From positions 64,472 through 128,471 of the forward strand of contig JAGOOA010000001.1 in the NCBI GenBank assembly GCA_017992765.1: a stretch of 64,000 nucleotides of DNA, in the 5' to 3' direction. The translations under genes and the position numbers were made by a program. Positions 23,423 to 33,152 of the stretch are shown here, one piece after another. The stretch comes from Syntrophorhabdaceae bacterium (GTDB lineage Bacteria; Desulfobacterota; Syntrophorhabdia; Syntrophorhabdales; Syntrophorhabdaceae). Below the pieces are notes generated by a model that was given only the letters and a program-made list of their open reading frames with translations, had not been told where the DNA came from and did no database searches. Position 1 is the stretch's first letter. Every line of letters begins with the position of its first letter.

Positions 23423-24284
23423 CTGCATTGCCTCCCAGAATGGATTCCAGCTGCCGGACCGTCTCGTCATCCAGCGCTTTTCTCTCCACCGCCATCTTTA
23501 CGGCGATCCCGGAGAGCGTTTTATACACACCTTTATACTCTTCCCTGTCGCCCATTGACATGAGATGGGCCTCTACTGTTTTCAGGTCGCCCCTTATCAC
23601 CGGTCCGGTCAGGGACATGAGCGGGCCCTTGTTCTCTATATTTTTCAGTGTTGCGCGGATGATCGGGAGGAAGGGCCCAAGGTCAATATTGATAGAATCC
23701 ATGATCTTTTCGCCCGCATAGTAGAGCGCGCAGAGCAGGTTGCAGACGAACACCGCCGAAAGGTGGTAGAGCACCTTGTCGTTGCTTCCTATCATCTGCA
23801 CCCTGCAGCCGACCTTTTCACCGATAGAGGCGAGGGTCTCCAATGCGCCCTTGTCGCCTTCAATGAATATATATGTATCGGGGAGTACCGAAATGGCGCT
23901 GTCGATGTCGGGGAACGTCTGCAGCGGGTGCAGCGAGCCGAGCAGGGCGCCCTTTTCATCAAGCGGCTTCAGGATCGACGACGGATCGGCGCCGCTTGTA
24001 TGAAACAATACCTTGCCGTCGAGGCTTCCCGTGCCTTCATCGATCTCTTTTACAACGTCCTTTATGATCCTGTCCTGCGTTGTGATCGCTATGACATCAC
24101 AGGCGCCCACGACATCTATGTTGTTTTTGGTATATGAAACACCTTCGGCGAGATATGCTCTTGCCGTGTCAAGGGAAGCGTCCAGAACGTCGGAAACGGC
24201 GTGGACCGCAATGCCGCTCTTTTCCATCATAAACCCGATCGAAATCCCCACCTTGCCTGCGCCTATGATCCCGACTTTCATCAT
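23412..24284 (-). CDS. Rossmann-like and DUF2520 domain-containing protein
   Basis: A 290-residue NAD(P)-binding protein related to 6-phosphogluconate dehydrogenase-type reductases. GIIGAGKVGISIG at residues 5-17 is the nucleotide-binding loop. The N-terminal Rossmann domain runs to about 130 (LGSLHPLQTFPD), and the helical DUF2520 domain follows (YHLSAVFVCNLLCALY, GPLMSLTGPVIRGD). The family resembles ketopantoate- and pyrroline-carboxylate-type reductases, but no substrate is known. A GGAGG lies seven bases before the first ATG, and the start overlaps the preceding stop. Confidence 0.88.
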   Translation of the reverse strand: MMKVGIIGAGKVGISIGFMMEKSGIAVHAVSDVLDASLDTARAYLAEGVSYTKNNIDVVGACDVIAITTQDRIIKDVVKEIDEGTGSLDGKVLFHTSGADPSSILKPLDEKGALLGSLHPLQTFPDIDSAISVLPDTYIFIEGDKGALETLASIGEKVGCRVQMIGSNDKVLYHLSAVFVCNLLCALYYAGEKIMDSINIDLGPFLPIIRATLKNIENKGPLMSLTGPVIRGDLKTVEAHLMSMGDREEYKGVYKTLSGIAVKMAVERKALDDETVRQLESILGGNADEH

Positions 24285-27200
24285 TCAAAGACCTCCACCG
24301 GTAAAAAAAGCATGTTCCTCAGTATCTCCAGCGTTTTGCTTCCCACCGTGTTCGCGAAACTCACCTGCACTACAGGATCATCTATGGGGCCGGAGACATT
24401 GCAGGCCATATAGAGGAACCCGCCGCCTTTTCTTTTAAGTATATTCCGCAAAATAGGTATCTTGTCAATTGTCCTGTCGAGGGTAATAAGGGGGGCTACC
24501 TGCAGGTTGGCGTCTATCTCTCCGGAGTTAAAGTCCAGGTTCCCCTTGCCGGTAACCACCATGGACGGGCTGTCGATAAGGAAGTTGTCGGTTTGAAAAA
24601 CACCGTCAGTAACGATGAAGTTGGCGCCCATCTTCTTATAGGCAAGCCCCTCCTTCGCAAAATCGATCTTTCCTTTTAAAAGATCATAGATATTCAATGT
24701 GCCGAAGGTCTTGGCAAGGAGATTCCATCGCTTTATCACCCCGTCCCTGCTGTACAGGGAAACGTTGCCGTCTGCCTTTGAGATCAGGGACTTCAACGTG
24801 TTGCCTACCCCGCTTATGTTTCCGTAGATAAATGAGTTGCCGTCGATCTCTTCGTTCTTTGCGCCGAAAGTTTTCAAAAAAAGACCGCTCTTGATCCTGC
24901 TTAACCTGCCGTTGACGTACAGGTGCGGCTTGTCCCCGGACAGATCGGCTATCCCGTGTACGTCGAATTGTCCGCCGAAGATATTTGCCCTGAGCCTGGC
25001 AATGCTAAGTTTTCTATCGCTCAGCACACCGGTTATCTCCAGGTCTTCGGCCTTTATGTTTTGAGCTTCCACGGCCTTTGCCCTTACAGATATGTCACCG
25101 TTCATCTTGGCCAAAATGCTGTCTTTGCGGATCACGGGGATCTTTCCCTCGTACTCATCCCGGAAATCGCCGGAGTGAAAATGGTCCACATCGACTGACA
25201 GGGAAAACTGGGGGGACTGGCGGCCCTTTACGCGAAACCTGCCCTTCCGGATCACGGTCTTGCCGCAGGCGAAGCTGTTCAAGACAATATCAAATTCATC
25301 TCCCTTAAAATCAGAAACAAGATCAATATTTCTTAGGGGCCTCTTCAGCCCGGGCAGCCTGAGAAACCCGTTGCGGACCCTCACGTGTCCGGCCATATGG
25401 GGAAATTCTTTTAAAGGAAGGCTCAGGTCCCGTATGGACATCTTAAGCGCTATGTCGCCCCGCGCGGTCTTCTCATTAAAAAAAAAGAGGTGGGCAATCT
25501 TCGCGACATTATCGACGTTCAACGCGACATCCATAGATATCTTCCTGTTGCCTTCGATCTCCCCCTTCAGATCAAGATCAATATTGTCAAGGGTATACCG
25601 GAGATCGCGAACATGGACATCCTTCCCTTTCGCAACAACATCAAAGCGGGCTTTGTTCGGTATTCCCCTTTCCTTCTTCATATAACCGAGAAGCTCATAG
25701 TAAACATCGTCCATGCCCAGGCTGCCGCCAACATTCCAGGTGCCGTCCTCCAGGCGGAGATTCATATCAAGATCCATCAACCCCGCCGTGTCAAAGGGTA
25801 TCTTTATAAAAGGCATCAGATGTTCTGTGTCCAGGCCGCCTTTTATTAAAAGATCGAGCAATCCTTTTTTCCATTTCCCCTTGATCGTTATGCTTGTATT
25901 GCCCTTGGTTATTATGAGCGGCTCGAAGGTGATCTCATCGTCCGCAAACCTGTAGGAGCCTGACGCGGATACCGAGGCCTTTTTCCAGCGAACGTCGGCC
26001 TCTCTCAATTTTCCGGCCCCGGAGATCCTGTACCCGCTCTCTTCCTTTCCGGAGACCTCCAGCGAGCCATCGGTCGTCCCGCCCATGAACTGAAACTCGC
26101 CGACGTCCAGGAACGACGGCATGTCCCGCAGGTTAAGGGAATATTTTCCTTTCGCGTTTATGCTCCTGTCCTTTGCCACGGTACCGCTCACGTCGTACAC
26201 CTTGCTGGTTCCTGAGGAGCCGCTCATGCCGGAGAAGCTCGTCGTCCTTTCCCCCAGCGACAAAAGGCCTTTGACCCCCTTAAAATCAAAATTTTTATAC
26301 CTTACCGCTACGTCCTTGATCTCGAGCTCGGCGTTGACGGCCTTTCCCCTCGTCCATGAAAGCTTCCGGATCTTCGCGCTGCCCCCATGAATAATATCCC
26401 ATATCTCGGCCCCTACAGCTTGCGGACCCACCTGCTCCTCGTACGCCTCAACGCCGAGGAAGCCCGATGAAAGATGAAATTCATTGAAATCGTAACGCTT
26501 GAACCTTAGCGTGACCGCAAAAGGAGCATCCCTGTAAAGGACGTTTTCCGTTTCGATCTCCATCGAATTCCCCGAGATGGTCGCTGCCAGGCCTCCTTTC
26601 AGCTCCTGCACAAAAAGCGGCTTTTTCATGTACTGCCCCCCGTGCAGCTCAAAATCCTTTACCCTGAACTGCCCGTTCAACGTCAGTTTCCTGTCTCGAA
26701 CAACAAAATCCCCGCTTGCGTCAGCCATGCCTTTCGGGTTGCCGTCAAAGCTCGCAAGGTTAACATTGTAAGCTTTCATCGTGCCCTTGACGCTGAACTG
26801 TTTTGATCTATATGTCCCCTCGCCCGAAACGCTGATCCTGTCAAAATAATCGCTGGGCCCGATGTCGGCCCTGAAGGTAAAGGGCTTTCCGATGTTCATG
26901 TTCTCTATTACGATCTCGGACACAGAAAATTTGTCCTTCTCATAGGTTACTTTGCCGTTCTTCACCTCGAGCAATTCTGCCGGGAACGGCGCAAAACCCT
27001 TCCCCCCTGCTGATCCGGCAACCGTTACATCAAAATTCGAGATTGCCACAGACTTGAAATATATGCCCTGCGTTACATCCACAGAGATCTTCCAATCTCT
27101 GATGCTCCCCTCTATGCCTCCCTTGATATGAATATTCTGAAGATAAAGATTGATAATGCCCTTCTCGTACCCGAGCCGCGCCTCAGCTACATGGGCCGAT

Positions 27201-27319
27201 CCGTTCAGGACCTTTCCCAGCGCGTAAGCGCTCAGCAAAGGCAGGTTGTACCTGATGAGCAGAAAGAAAAGGACGCACAGAAAAATAAGTGCGGAAATTA
27301 TATAGGCGGCTTTTCTCAT
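24281..27319 (-). CDS. AsmA/YhdP-like envelope protein (DUF3971/AsmA-2 type)
   Basis: A 1012-residue protein with one N-terminal membrane anchor (residues 5-27, IISALIFLCVLFFLLI) and a long periplasmic beta-rich body of repeating short strands (LxVxGxx, DxxLxGxxxG patterns). The C-terminal AsmA-like domain is recognisable: NIYDLLKGKIDF, MGANFIVTDGVFQT, LIDSPSMVVTGKGNLDFNSGEID. Proteins of this superfamily (YhdP, TamB, AsmA) bridge the periplasm and move phospholipids to the outer membrane. It overlaps comF by 4 bp within the long operon. A smaller AsmA-type protein occurs at 42955. Confidence 0.85.
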   Translation of the reverse strand: MRKAAYIISALIFLCVLFFLLIRYNLPLLSAYALGKVLNGSAHVAEARLGYEKGIINLYLQNIHIKGGIEGSIRDWKISVDVTQGIYFKSVAISNFDVTVAGSAGGKGFAPFPAELLEVKNGKVTYEKDKFSVSEIVIENMNIGKPFTFRADIGPSDYFDRISVSGEGTYRSKQFSVKGTMKAYNVNLASFDGNPKGMADASGDFVVRDRKLTLNGQFRVKDFELHGGQYMKKPLFVQELKGGLAATISGNSMEIETENVLYRDAPFAVTLRFKRYDFNEFHLSSGFLGVEAYEEQVGPQAVGAEIWDIIHGGSAKIRKLSWTRGKAVNAELEIKDVAVRYKNFDFKGVKGLLSLGERTTSFSGMSGSSGTSKVYDVSGTVAKDRSINAKGKYSLNLRDMPSFLDVGEFQFMGGTTDGSLEVSGKEESGYRISGAGKLREADVRWKKASVSASGSYRFADDEITFEPLIITKGNTSITIKGKWKKGLLDLLIKGGLDTEHLMPFIKIPFDTAGLMDLDMNLRLEDGTWNVGGSLGMDDVYYELLGYMKKERGIPNKARFDVVAKGKDVHVRDLRYTLDNIDLDLKGEIEGNRKISMDVALNVDNVAKIAHLFFFNEKTARGDIALKMSIRDLSLPLKEFPHMAGHVRVRNGFLRLPGLKRPLRNIDLVSDFKGDEFDIVLNSFACGKTVIRKGRFRVKGRQSPQFSLSVDVDHFHSGDFRDEYEGKIPVIRKDSILAKMNGDISVRAKAVEAQNIKAEDLEITGVLSDRKLSIARLRANIFGGQFDVHGIADLSGDKPHLYVNGRLSRIKSGLFLKTFGAKNEEIDGNSFIYGNISGVGNTLKSLISKADGNVSLYSRDGVIKRWNLLAKTFGTLNIYDLLKGKIDFAKEGLAYKKMGANFIVTDGVFQTDNFLIDSPSMVVTGKGNLDFNSGEIDANLQVAPLITLDRTIDKIPILRNILKRKGGGFLYMACNVSGPIDDPVVQVSFANTVGSKTLEILRNMLFLPVEVFE

Positions 27320-28011
27320 GAAGGAGTCCGTGCGAGGGCAAAGAACCTGACCTCCCCCGCATGAGACCGCAGTAGCGCCACCGCTGCTTCATGGGCGGTA
27401 TATCCCGTAGTGAAGAGGTCGTCAACGAGCAGCACCCTTTTCCCCTTGACCCTGCCTTTGTCCTTTACGGCAAAAACCCCCCTGACATTCCTTTTGCGCT
27501 CTTCTCTGGTAAGGGAGTACTGGTCCTGTGTGTTTTTTTGCTTCAACAGGACGCTGTGCCCTATTTCTTTGCCCGTTATTTTAGCTATCTCTTCTGCGAT
27601 GATAAAGGACTGGTTGAATCCCCTCTCTTTTAATCTTTTCTCGGTGACAGGGATCGGAACAAGGCAATCAAATGTTTCGGCAAAGGAGAGGATCTTCTCT
27701 TTTGATAAAGATACCAGGCGCCGGCCGATATCTTTCCTGCCGCTGAACTTAAAGGCATGCATGGCGTTCCTCAGCCTTCCTTCGAAATAAAAACCATAAT
27801 GGCCTTTCTGAAATCCCCTGTCTTCTTCAAGGCACGCGCCGCAGACAATGCTCTTGCCGACCCATCTGCCGCAGATCGGGCACGACGATGCCTCATCAAC
27901 AACCCGGAACGACCCAATGCAGTCCCTGCAAATGGCGCTGCCGCGCTCGCCGCATCCCCCGCAGCGCAAAGGGTAGAAAATGTCCAATACAGTTTTTAAG
28001 AGGTCATGCAC
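27316..28011 (-). CDS. comF: ComF family phosphoribosyltransferase-like protein
   Basis: A 231-residue ComF homologue, involved in handling DNA during uptake in competent species but widespread in others. The N-terminal double zinc-ribbon has CGGCGERGSAICRDC and CPICGRWVGKSIVCGAC. The phosphoribosyltransferase half shows VPIPVTEKRLKERGFNQS and the PRPP loop VLLVDDLFTTGYT near 200. It sits inside the envelope/ribosome operon, 16 bp after lapAB and overlapping the AsmA-like gene. No other competence genes are in the window. Confidence 0.92.
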   Translation of the reverse strand: MHDLLKTVLDIFYPLRCGGCGERGSAICRDCIGSFRVVDEASSCPICGRWVGKSIVCGACLEEDRGFQKGHYGFYFEGRLRNAMHAFKFSGRKDIGRRLVSLSKEKILSFAETFDCLVPIPVTEKRLKERGFNQSFIIAEEIAKITGKEIGHSVLLKQKNTQDQYSLTREERKRNVRGVFAVKDKGRVKGKRVLLVDDLFTTGYTAHEAAVALLRSHAGEVRFFALARTPS

Positions 28012-28027
28012 AGGTCGTCATCGATCA

Positions 28028-29395
28028 TCAATATCCCGCCCGCGTCCAGTCTTCCCGTTCGTAGAGCGTTCTCAACTCTTCAGAGTCCGTATGCATAAAC
28101 TCTTCTTTTTTTACATTGATCGTGTTCCAGCTATAGCAGCTTTCACAGAAGTCCGCCCACTCTTCCTTTATCGCCTGGCATTTTGTACAGACGAAAGGTA
28201 TGTAGGCCTGTTCTATCGGGAAGGCGCTCCTGAACTCTTCCACCGCGTTTTCCATCTCTCCCCTGTGTATGTATGCCTCGGCCATGGCCCTGTGCAGCCC
28301 TTTAAAATCCTCTCCCTCGGCGATCAATGAATCAAGGGTATCAATTGCCTCATCGATCATCTCGAGCCTAAGGCACAGCCTCGCATAGAGGAAGGATGTA
28401 AGGTGGTTTTTTGGCGATATGTCGAGGATCCTCGTGTAGATCTTCAATATAACCTCCGGGGTTCCCCGGTCAATATAGAGGTCTTCCATCTTGAGGAGAA
28501 AGATGATATGGCCCGTCTTTGAATATCCCCTGCCGTAGACCCTGCCGGCCTCGTTCAGCTTATCTTTTCTTTTATATACCTCGGCAAGGAGGATGTATGC
28601 GGGAATAAATCTCTTGTCGTCGCCGATGATGTCCTTAAGCTCGTCGATGACCTTATCTTCATTCGCCTCAAACTTCTTATGATACAGATCATAGATCCGC
28701 TCATACCGTATCCCTACAAACCTCCTTTTCTCCTCCTCGGTCTTGATAAATTTTCCTATCCTCTTCTCCAACTCATATGCCTCATCCCAGTCTTTCTTCC
28801 ATATATAAAAATCCCGCAGCATCGCCAGGGCTTCCATGTTTGATTCGTTCAGGCTCAGGACATCCTTGAGGACGGCCTCTGTCTTTTGAAAATCCTTCGT
28901 TGACCGGAATACTTCCACCTTTTTCAGCAAGACAGCCTCCCTCTTGCCAAGGTTCTTTTCGGCTTCGTTAAGGGTTTCCAGGGCTTTCCCGTACTCCTCC
29001 ATGGAGGTATACATATCTGCGAGCACAATGGAGGGCTCCTCTATGTCGGGAAACCTGCGGATGATTCGCTCAAGGCTCTCGATCGCCTTTTCCCTGTCCC
29101 CCTTCAGGTCATAGGATTTCGCCTTTTCGAAGACCTCCCTGAACTCTTCGGTCTTCTTCTCTTTTCTCCCTGTCCTCCAGCTTATAACAGCATTTTTCAT
29201 GTCGTAGAAAAAGCTTACGATGATGGAAAAGATGACCCCGAGGACGAAGGCAACAACAACAAAGTCGGCCGCAGACATCTCGAAAAATCTTCCGCCTCCG
29301 TAATAAAGCTTAACGTTCTCCGAATTTAAATTCGAAATATAGAGATAAAAAAGGAGGAAGATGAAAAAGAGGAAGAAAAAAACCTTATATCTCAT
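28028..29395 (-). CDS. LapA-LapB-like fusion: membrane-anchored TPR protein with C-terminal rubredoxin-like zinc ribbon
   Basis: A 455-residue protein. Residues 3-20 and about 44-66 form two membrane helices with the DUF1049/LapA pattern (VLGVIFSIIVSFFYDMKNA). About 80-420 is a series of TPR repeats (for example AIESLERIIRRFPDIEEPSIVLADMY). The last 50 residues hold CTKCQAIKEEWADFCESC, the rubredoxin-like domain of LapB (YciM). In E. coli LapB controls LpxC proteolysis and so LPS synthesis, and LapA is a separate small membrane protein. Here both appear fused. It starts 4 bp after the DksA-type gene. Confidence 0.82.
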   Translation of the reverse strand: MRYKVFFFLFFIFLLFYLYISNLNSENVKLYYGGGRFFEMSAADFVVVAFVLGVIFSIIVSFFYDMKNAVISWRTGRKEKKTEEFREVFEKAKSYDLKGDREKAIESLERIIRRFPDIEEPSIVLADMYTSMEEYGKALETLNEAEKNLGKREAVLLKKVEVFRSTKDFQKTEAVLKDVLSLNESNMEALAMLRDFYIWKKDWDEAYELEKRIGKFIKTEEEKRRFVGIRYERIYDLYHKKFEANEDKVIDELKDIIGDDKRFIPAYILLAEVYKRKDKLNEAGRVYGRGYSKTGHIIFLLKMEDLYIDRGTPEVILKIYTRILDISPKNHLTSFLYARLCLRLEMIDEAIDTLDSLIAEGEDFKGLHRAMAEAYIHRGEMENAVEEFRSAFPIEQAYIPFVCTKCQAIKEEWADFCESCYSWNTINVKKEEFMHTDSEELRTLYEREDWTRAGY

Positions 29396-29399
29396 TCTG

Positions 29400-29753
29400 T
29401 TAGATTCCCTTCTCTTCCATTAATCGCTTACATGTAATACAATACCGTGCGACGGGGTTTGCTTCAAGTCTTTTTTCGCTGATCTTTTCTTCACATTCTT
29501 CACAAATACCATAGGTCCCTTTTACTATCTTATCGAGGGAGCTGTCGATATCCTTCAACAGCTTCAGGTCGTTATCGCTGATGCTCATCAGTATATCCGC
29601 ATTATAAGAGTTGCTTGCCGCATCGGCCATATCCTGGATGCCATCTGTGCCAAGGCTGTAGGAATCTTCCTTCAGCTTTTTCGCCTTGCTCAGTATGGCC
29701 TCTCTCATCTTCAGCAGCCTCTTCTTGTAATGCTCACGTTCTTGTTTTTTCAT
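29400..29753 (-). CDS. DksA/TraR family zinc-finger protein
   Basis: A 117-residue coiled-coil zinc-finger protein of the DksA/TraR family, which binds the RNA polymerase secondary channel and works with ppGpp. The N-terminal coiled coil (about 1-75) has an acidic tip-like DGIQDMADAAS. The zinc finger is CEEC near 85 and CITC near 106. Length and layout fit short DksA-like proteins of Desulfobacterota. It overlaps rsfS by 20 bp and precedes lapAB by 4 bp, so stringent-type control is coded in the same transcript as ribosome and LPS regulators. Confidence 0.9.
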   Translation of the reverse strand: MKKQEREHYKKRLLKMREAILSKAKKLKEDSYSLGTDGIQDMADAASNSYNADILMSISDNDLKLLKDIDSSLDKIVKGTYGICEECEEKISEKRLEANPVARYCITCKRLMEEKGI

Positions 29754-30120
29754 TCTCCACCTCTAACTCCTTATTTTCTTTGTTTAATCTATATCTCTCC
29801 GCCTCGATCCACAGACTTTCGAGATCGTACAGCTCGCGGAGGTTCTCGAGAAATACATGGACGATAACGCTCTGATAATCGATCACCGCCCAGCGCCCCT
29901 CGTAATACCCCTCAATCGTATTGGGCCTTATGCCCTCCTCTTTCATACCCTTCGTCACGGAATCCACAACGGTCTTTATGTGCCGTTCGCTTGTTCCGCT
30001 TGCCAGGACAAAGTAATCCGTAATATCGGTAAGCCCGCCGAGTTTGAGGATCAGGATATCTTTTCCTTTTTTTTCATCTGCAAGCCTGGCGCATGCGGTC
30101 GCTTTGTCAATGGTTTCCAA
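29734..30120 (-). CDS. rsfS: Ribosome silencing factor RsfS
   Basis: A 128-residue RsfS (Iojap/DUF143) protein that binds ribosomal protein L14 and blocks subunit joining under nutrient limitation. The core is ARLADEKKGKDILILKLGGL, DITDYFVLASGTSERH and YYEGRWAVIDYQSVIVHVF. I place the start at a TTG one base after the nadD stop, which gives the standard N-terminus (LETIDKATACARLADEKK). A longer frame from 30162 would overlap nadD. The nadD-rsfS order is common in bacteria. An extra charged C-terminal tail (NKENKELEVENEKTRT) follows the domain. Confidence 0.9.
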   Translation of the reverse strand: METIDKATACARLADEKKGKDILILKLGGLTDITDYFVLASGTSERHIKTVVDSVTKGMKEEGIRPNTIEGYYEGRWAVIDYQSVIVHVFLENLRELYDLESLWIEAERYRLNKENKELEVENEKTRT

Positions 30121-30121
30121 A

Positions 30122-30760
30122 TTATGCCCTATATAACCTCTTTTGATAAATATACCTCTCAACCGAACCGGGAACGAGGTATCTTACTGACCTTCCGCTT
30201 TTCAGCAGCTTCTTTATCTTTGTTGAAGAGATATCAAGCTGCGTTATCTCGTGAAGATATATTCTCCTGCCGGAGGCATGCTCGAGGGTAGCCTCATCAA
30301 GGACCTTCACCTCGCCCCGCACATCATCAGGCAGCACGTCAAAAAGGGGGGATTGTGTATGGGCCGGCCTCGTCATGACAATGAAATTCGCGTGGGAGAA
30401 TAATTCCCTGTAGGCATGCCATGTATGTATATCAGAAAAGGCGTCGATGCCGATCAGGAAATATACCTCCCCGAACCGTTTCTCGAAAACCTTCAGCGTA
30501 TCGAGCGTATAGGAGATCCCTCCCCTTTGGATCTCGATCTCCGATGTCCGGAAAAACCTGTTGCCCCTCGTTCCGGCCTTCAGCATGTAAAGCCTGTCAT
30601 CGGCGCCGGTGATCCTGCAGTTTCTTTTATGGGGGGGCACAAAGACAGGGACAAAAACGATCCTTTCAAGGGAAAATGCTTCGCGGATCTCCTCCGCGAC
30701 CCTCAGGTGGCCGATGTGGACAGGATCAAATGTCCCCCCGAAAATGCCGATCTTCATCAC
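30122..30760 (-). CDS. nadD: Nicotinate-nucleotide adenylyltransferase
   Basis: A 212-residue enzyme that makes deamido-NAD from nicotinate mononucleotide and ATP. It has the nucleotidyltransferase signature [12 protein letters not shown] near 9-20, [10 protein letters not shown], the NadD-typical [21 protein letters not shown] and the C-terminal [10 protein letters not shown]. The GTG at 30760 or the ATG at 30757 can serve as start, and both overlap the proA stop (TGATG). It is coupled downstream to rsfS. Confidence 0.95.
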   Translation of the reverse strand: MMKIGIFGGTFDPVHIGHLRVAEEIREAFSLERIVFVPVFVPPHKRNCRITGADDRLYMLKAGTRGNRFFRTSEIEIQRGGISYTLDTLKVFEKRFGEVYFLIGIDAFSDIHTWHAYRELFSHANFIVMTRPAHTQSPLFDVLPDDVRGEVKVLDEATLEHASGRRIYLHEITQLDISSTKIKKLLKSGRSVRYLVPGSVERYIYQKRLYRA

Positions 30761-32001
30761 GTCCTCAATTGTCCGTCGCCGAATGCGATAAATTTTGTCA
30801 CTGTCAGCTCTTCAAGGCCCATGGGGCCGAAGGCATGAAGCCTCGTGGTGCTGATCCCCATCTCTGCCCCGAGGCCGAGCTGGTACCCATCGTTGAGCCT
30901 CGTTGATGCATTCACCAGCGTTAATGATGAGTTCACCTCACGGACGAACCTCCACGCATTATCATAATTTGCCGTAATAATTGCATCGGTGTGGCCGGAG
31001 CCATACTGCCTTATATGGGCGATCGCCTCGTCGATGTCCTTTACTATCCGTATAGAAAGTATCAGGTCGAGATATTCTTCATACCAGTCCGCCTCATTGG
31101 CCTTCCCGACCGCCTTCAGTATCCTCGACGTTTTTTCGCAGCCACGCAGAAGGACCCCCTGTTCCCTGAAGATCTTTTCCATACCGGGAAGGAATGCCTT
31201 CGCAACCGCCTCGTGCACAAGGAGCGTCTCCATGGCATTGCATGTCGCAGGCTTCTGCGCCTTTGCGTTCAGGCAGATCGCATGGGCCATCTCCATCGGC
31301 GCCGACTCGTCGACAAATATGTGGCATACCCCCTTGTAGTGTTTGAGCACGGGGATCCTCGACTGTTCCACGATGCTCCTTATAAGAGCCTCGCCGCCCC
31401 TCGGTATGATGAGGTCTATGCAGTCGTCCATCGTCAGAAGCTCATATATGTATGACCTGTCGGCGGTATCTATGAACTGGGCCACATCATCCGGGAGGCC
31501 TGAGCCGCGGAGCGCTTTGAGGATCAGGCGATAGAGGGCGAGATTTGAATGGAACGCCTCCGAGCCGCCCTTGAGGATAACGCAGTTGCCGCTTTTCATG
31601 CAGAGAGAAAAGGTTTCGATCGTAACGTTCGGCCTCGACTCATAAATGATCAGGATGACGCCTATGGGTATCCGCATCCTCCCCACGGTCATGCCGTTGG
31701 GGCGCTTCCATACCTTCGCTATCTCCCCAACCGGGTCGGGGAGCGCCACGACGTCCCGGATGCTGCCCTGCATCTCGCGGATCGCCTTGTCATCGATCTT
31801 CAGCCGGTCTATCAGGCTCTTAGAGAGGCCTGCCCTTTTTGCCTCCTCTATGTCTTTCCTGTTCTCTTTAAAAAGATAATCCTTTTTTTCCGCGAGGAGT
31901 TTTTCAAGCTTCAGGAGAACCTGATTCTTGACCTCCGTCGATGCGTGCGCAAGGATATCCGAGGCCTTTTTTGCCCTCTCCGCCCGTTCTTTTGCCGTCA
32001 T
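30757..32001 (-). CDS. proA: Gamma-glutamyl phosphate reductase (glutamate-5-semialdehyde dehydrogenase)
   Basis: A 414-residue enzyme of the second step of proline synthesis, reducing glutamyl-5-phosphate with NADPH. It has the family blocks [36 protein letters not shown], the active-site segment with Cys in [14 protein letters not shown] near 255, and the C-terminal [22 protein letters not shown]. The start overlaps the proB stop by 4 bp, so proB and proA are coupled. Confidence 0.97.
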   Translation of the reverse strand: MTAKERAERAKKASDILAHASTEVKNQVLLKLEKLLAEKKDYLFKENRKDIEEAKRAGLSKSLIDRLKIDDKAIREMQGSIRDVVALPDPVGEIAKVWKRPNGMTVGRMRIPIGVILIIYESRPNVTIETFSLCMKSGNCVILKGGSEAFHSNLALYRLILKALRGSGLPDDVAQFIDTADRSYIYELLTMDDCIDLIIPRGGEALIRSIVEQSRIPVLKHYKGVCHIFVDESAPMEMAHAICLNAKAQKPATCNAMETLLVHEAVAKAFLPGMEKIFREQGVLLRGCEKTSRILKAVGKANEADWYEEYLDLILSIRIVKDIDEAIAHIRQYGSGHTDAIITANYDNAWRFVREVNSSLTLVNASTRLNDGYQLGLGAEMGISTTRLHAFGPMGLEELTVTKFIAFGDGQLRT

Positions 32002-33152
32002 AAGACCACCATATTGTCCCTGTGTATTACCTCTTCCGTGTATTTATAGCCGAGCTTCTTCTCTATATCAATACTTTTCAGGCCCTTTATCTGCTCCACG
32101 TCGGAAGAGGAATAATTCGTTATCCCCTTGGCAATGACCTTGCCGCTTGTGTTCTTTACCTCTACGCACTCCCCGCTCGAGAAATGGCCTTCTGCCTTTA
32201 TTATCCCCGACGGCAAAAGGCTCTTGCAGTTGCCCACGACAGCCCACTCGGCCCCTTCATCGATCAGCACCGTGCCCCTTACCTTGAAGGCAAATGCCGT
32301 CCACCATTTCCTCCGCGCAAGCTTCCTTCCGGGGAGAAAGAGGGTGCCGATCTCTTCGCCGTTGACCACCTTCACGATAACGTTCTCTCTGTCGCCCCGG
32401 ACTACCCTCGTGGCAATGCCGTAGTGGCCGGCCTTCCTGGCGGCCTCAAGCTTGCTCACCATTCCTCCGATGCTCTTCTCGCTTTGCGTTCCCGCCGCTG
32501 TCTTTTCTATATCCTCGTCTACCTTCTTTACCACCCGTATCATCCGGGCATCAGGGTACCTGTTCGGGTCCCTTTCAAATAACCCTTCCACATCGGAGAG
32601 GAGAAGAAGAAGGTCAGCGCTGGCTATCTGCGCGATAAGCGCCGACAGGTTGTCGTTGTCACCGAACCTTATCTCTTGAAAGGAGAGGGCATCATTTTCA
32701 TTGATCACCGGCACGATATCCATGGCAATAAGCATGTCCAGGGTATTCATGAGGTTAAGGCACCGGGTCCTGTTCTTGATGTCTTCGTGGGTAAGGAGTA
32801 CCTGCCCCACATTCATCTTCTCTTTTTCAAAGGCCTGCATGTACATCTTCATCAGCATGACCTGGCCGATTGACGCAAGGGCCTGCCTTTTCGCCATCTC
32901 CTTCGGTTTTTTCGTAAGGCCAAGGGTCTCCATTCCGGAGGCTATCGCCCCGCTCGATACAACGATAACTTCAACCCCGGCATCTTTCACGACCCTTACC
33001 TGCTTCGCTATGTTCCGTATCTTTGCAAGGCTGATCTTCCCCGTGCCGTCCACAAGGACCGACGTCCCTATCTTCACGACTATCCTTTTCAGGCCGGGGG
33101 TATTGCATTGTATGCTGCCGCCCGTTTTTCCCTTTCGCACTATTTCCGTCAT
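31998..33152 (-). CDS. proB: Glutamate 5-kinase
   Basis: A 384-residue kinase for the first step of proline synthesis. The kinase core shows [11 protein letters not shown] near 22, [39 protein letters not shown] and SVGG-type [24 protein letters not shown]-terminal PUA domain follows ([31 protein letters not shown]). The start is the ATG at 33152, which overlaps the obgE stop. The longer frame from 33296 reads through obgE and begins with an unlikely charged leader. Confidence 0.96.
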   Translation of the reverse strand: MTEIVRKGKTGGSIQCNTPGLKRIVVKIGTSVLVDGTGKISLAKIRNIAKQVRVVKDAGVEVIVVSSGAIASGMETLGLTKKPKEMAKRQALASIGQVMLMKMYMQAFEKEKMNVGQVLLTHEDIKNRTRCLNLMNTLDMLIAMDIVPVINENDALSFQEIRFGDNDNLSALIAQIASADLLLLLSDVEGLFERDPNRYPDARMIRVVKKVDEDIEKTAAGTQSEKSIGGMVSKLEAARKAGHYGIATRVVRGDRENVIVKVVNGEEIGTLFLPGRKLARRKWWTAFAFKVRGTVLIDEGAEWAVVGNCKSLLPSGIIKAEGHFSSGECVEVKNTSGKVIAKGITNYSSSDVEQIKGLKSIDIEKKLGYKYTEEVIHRDNMVVL

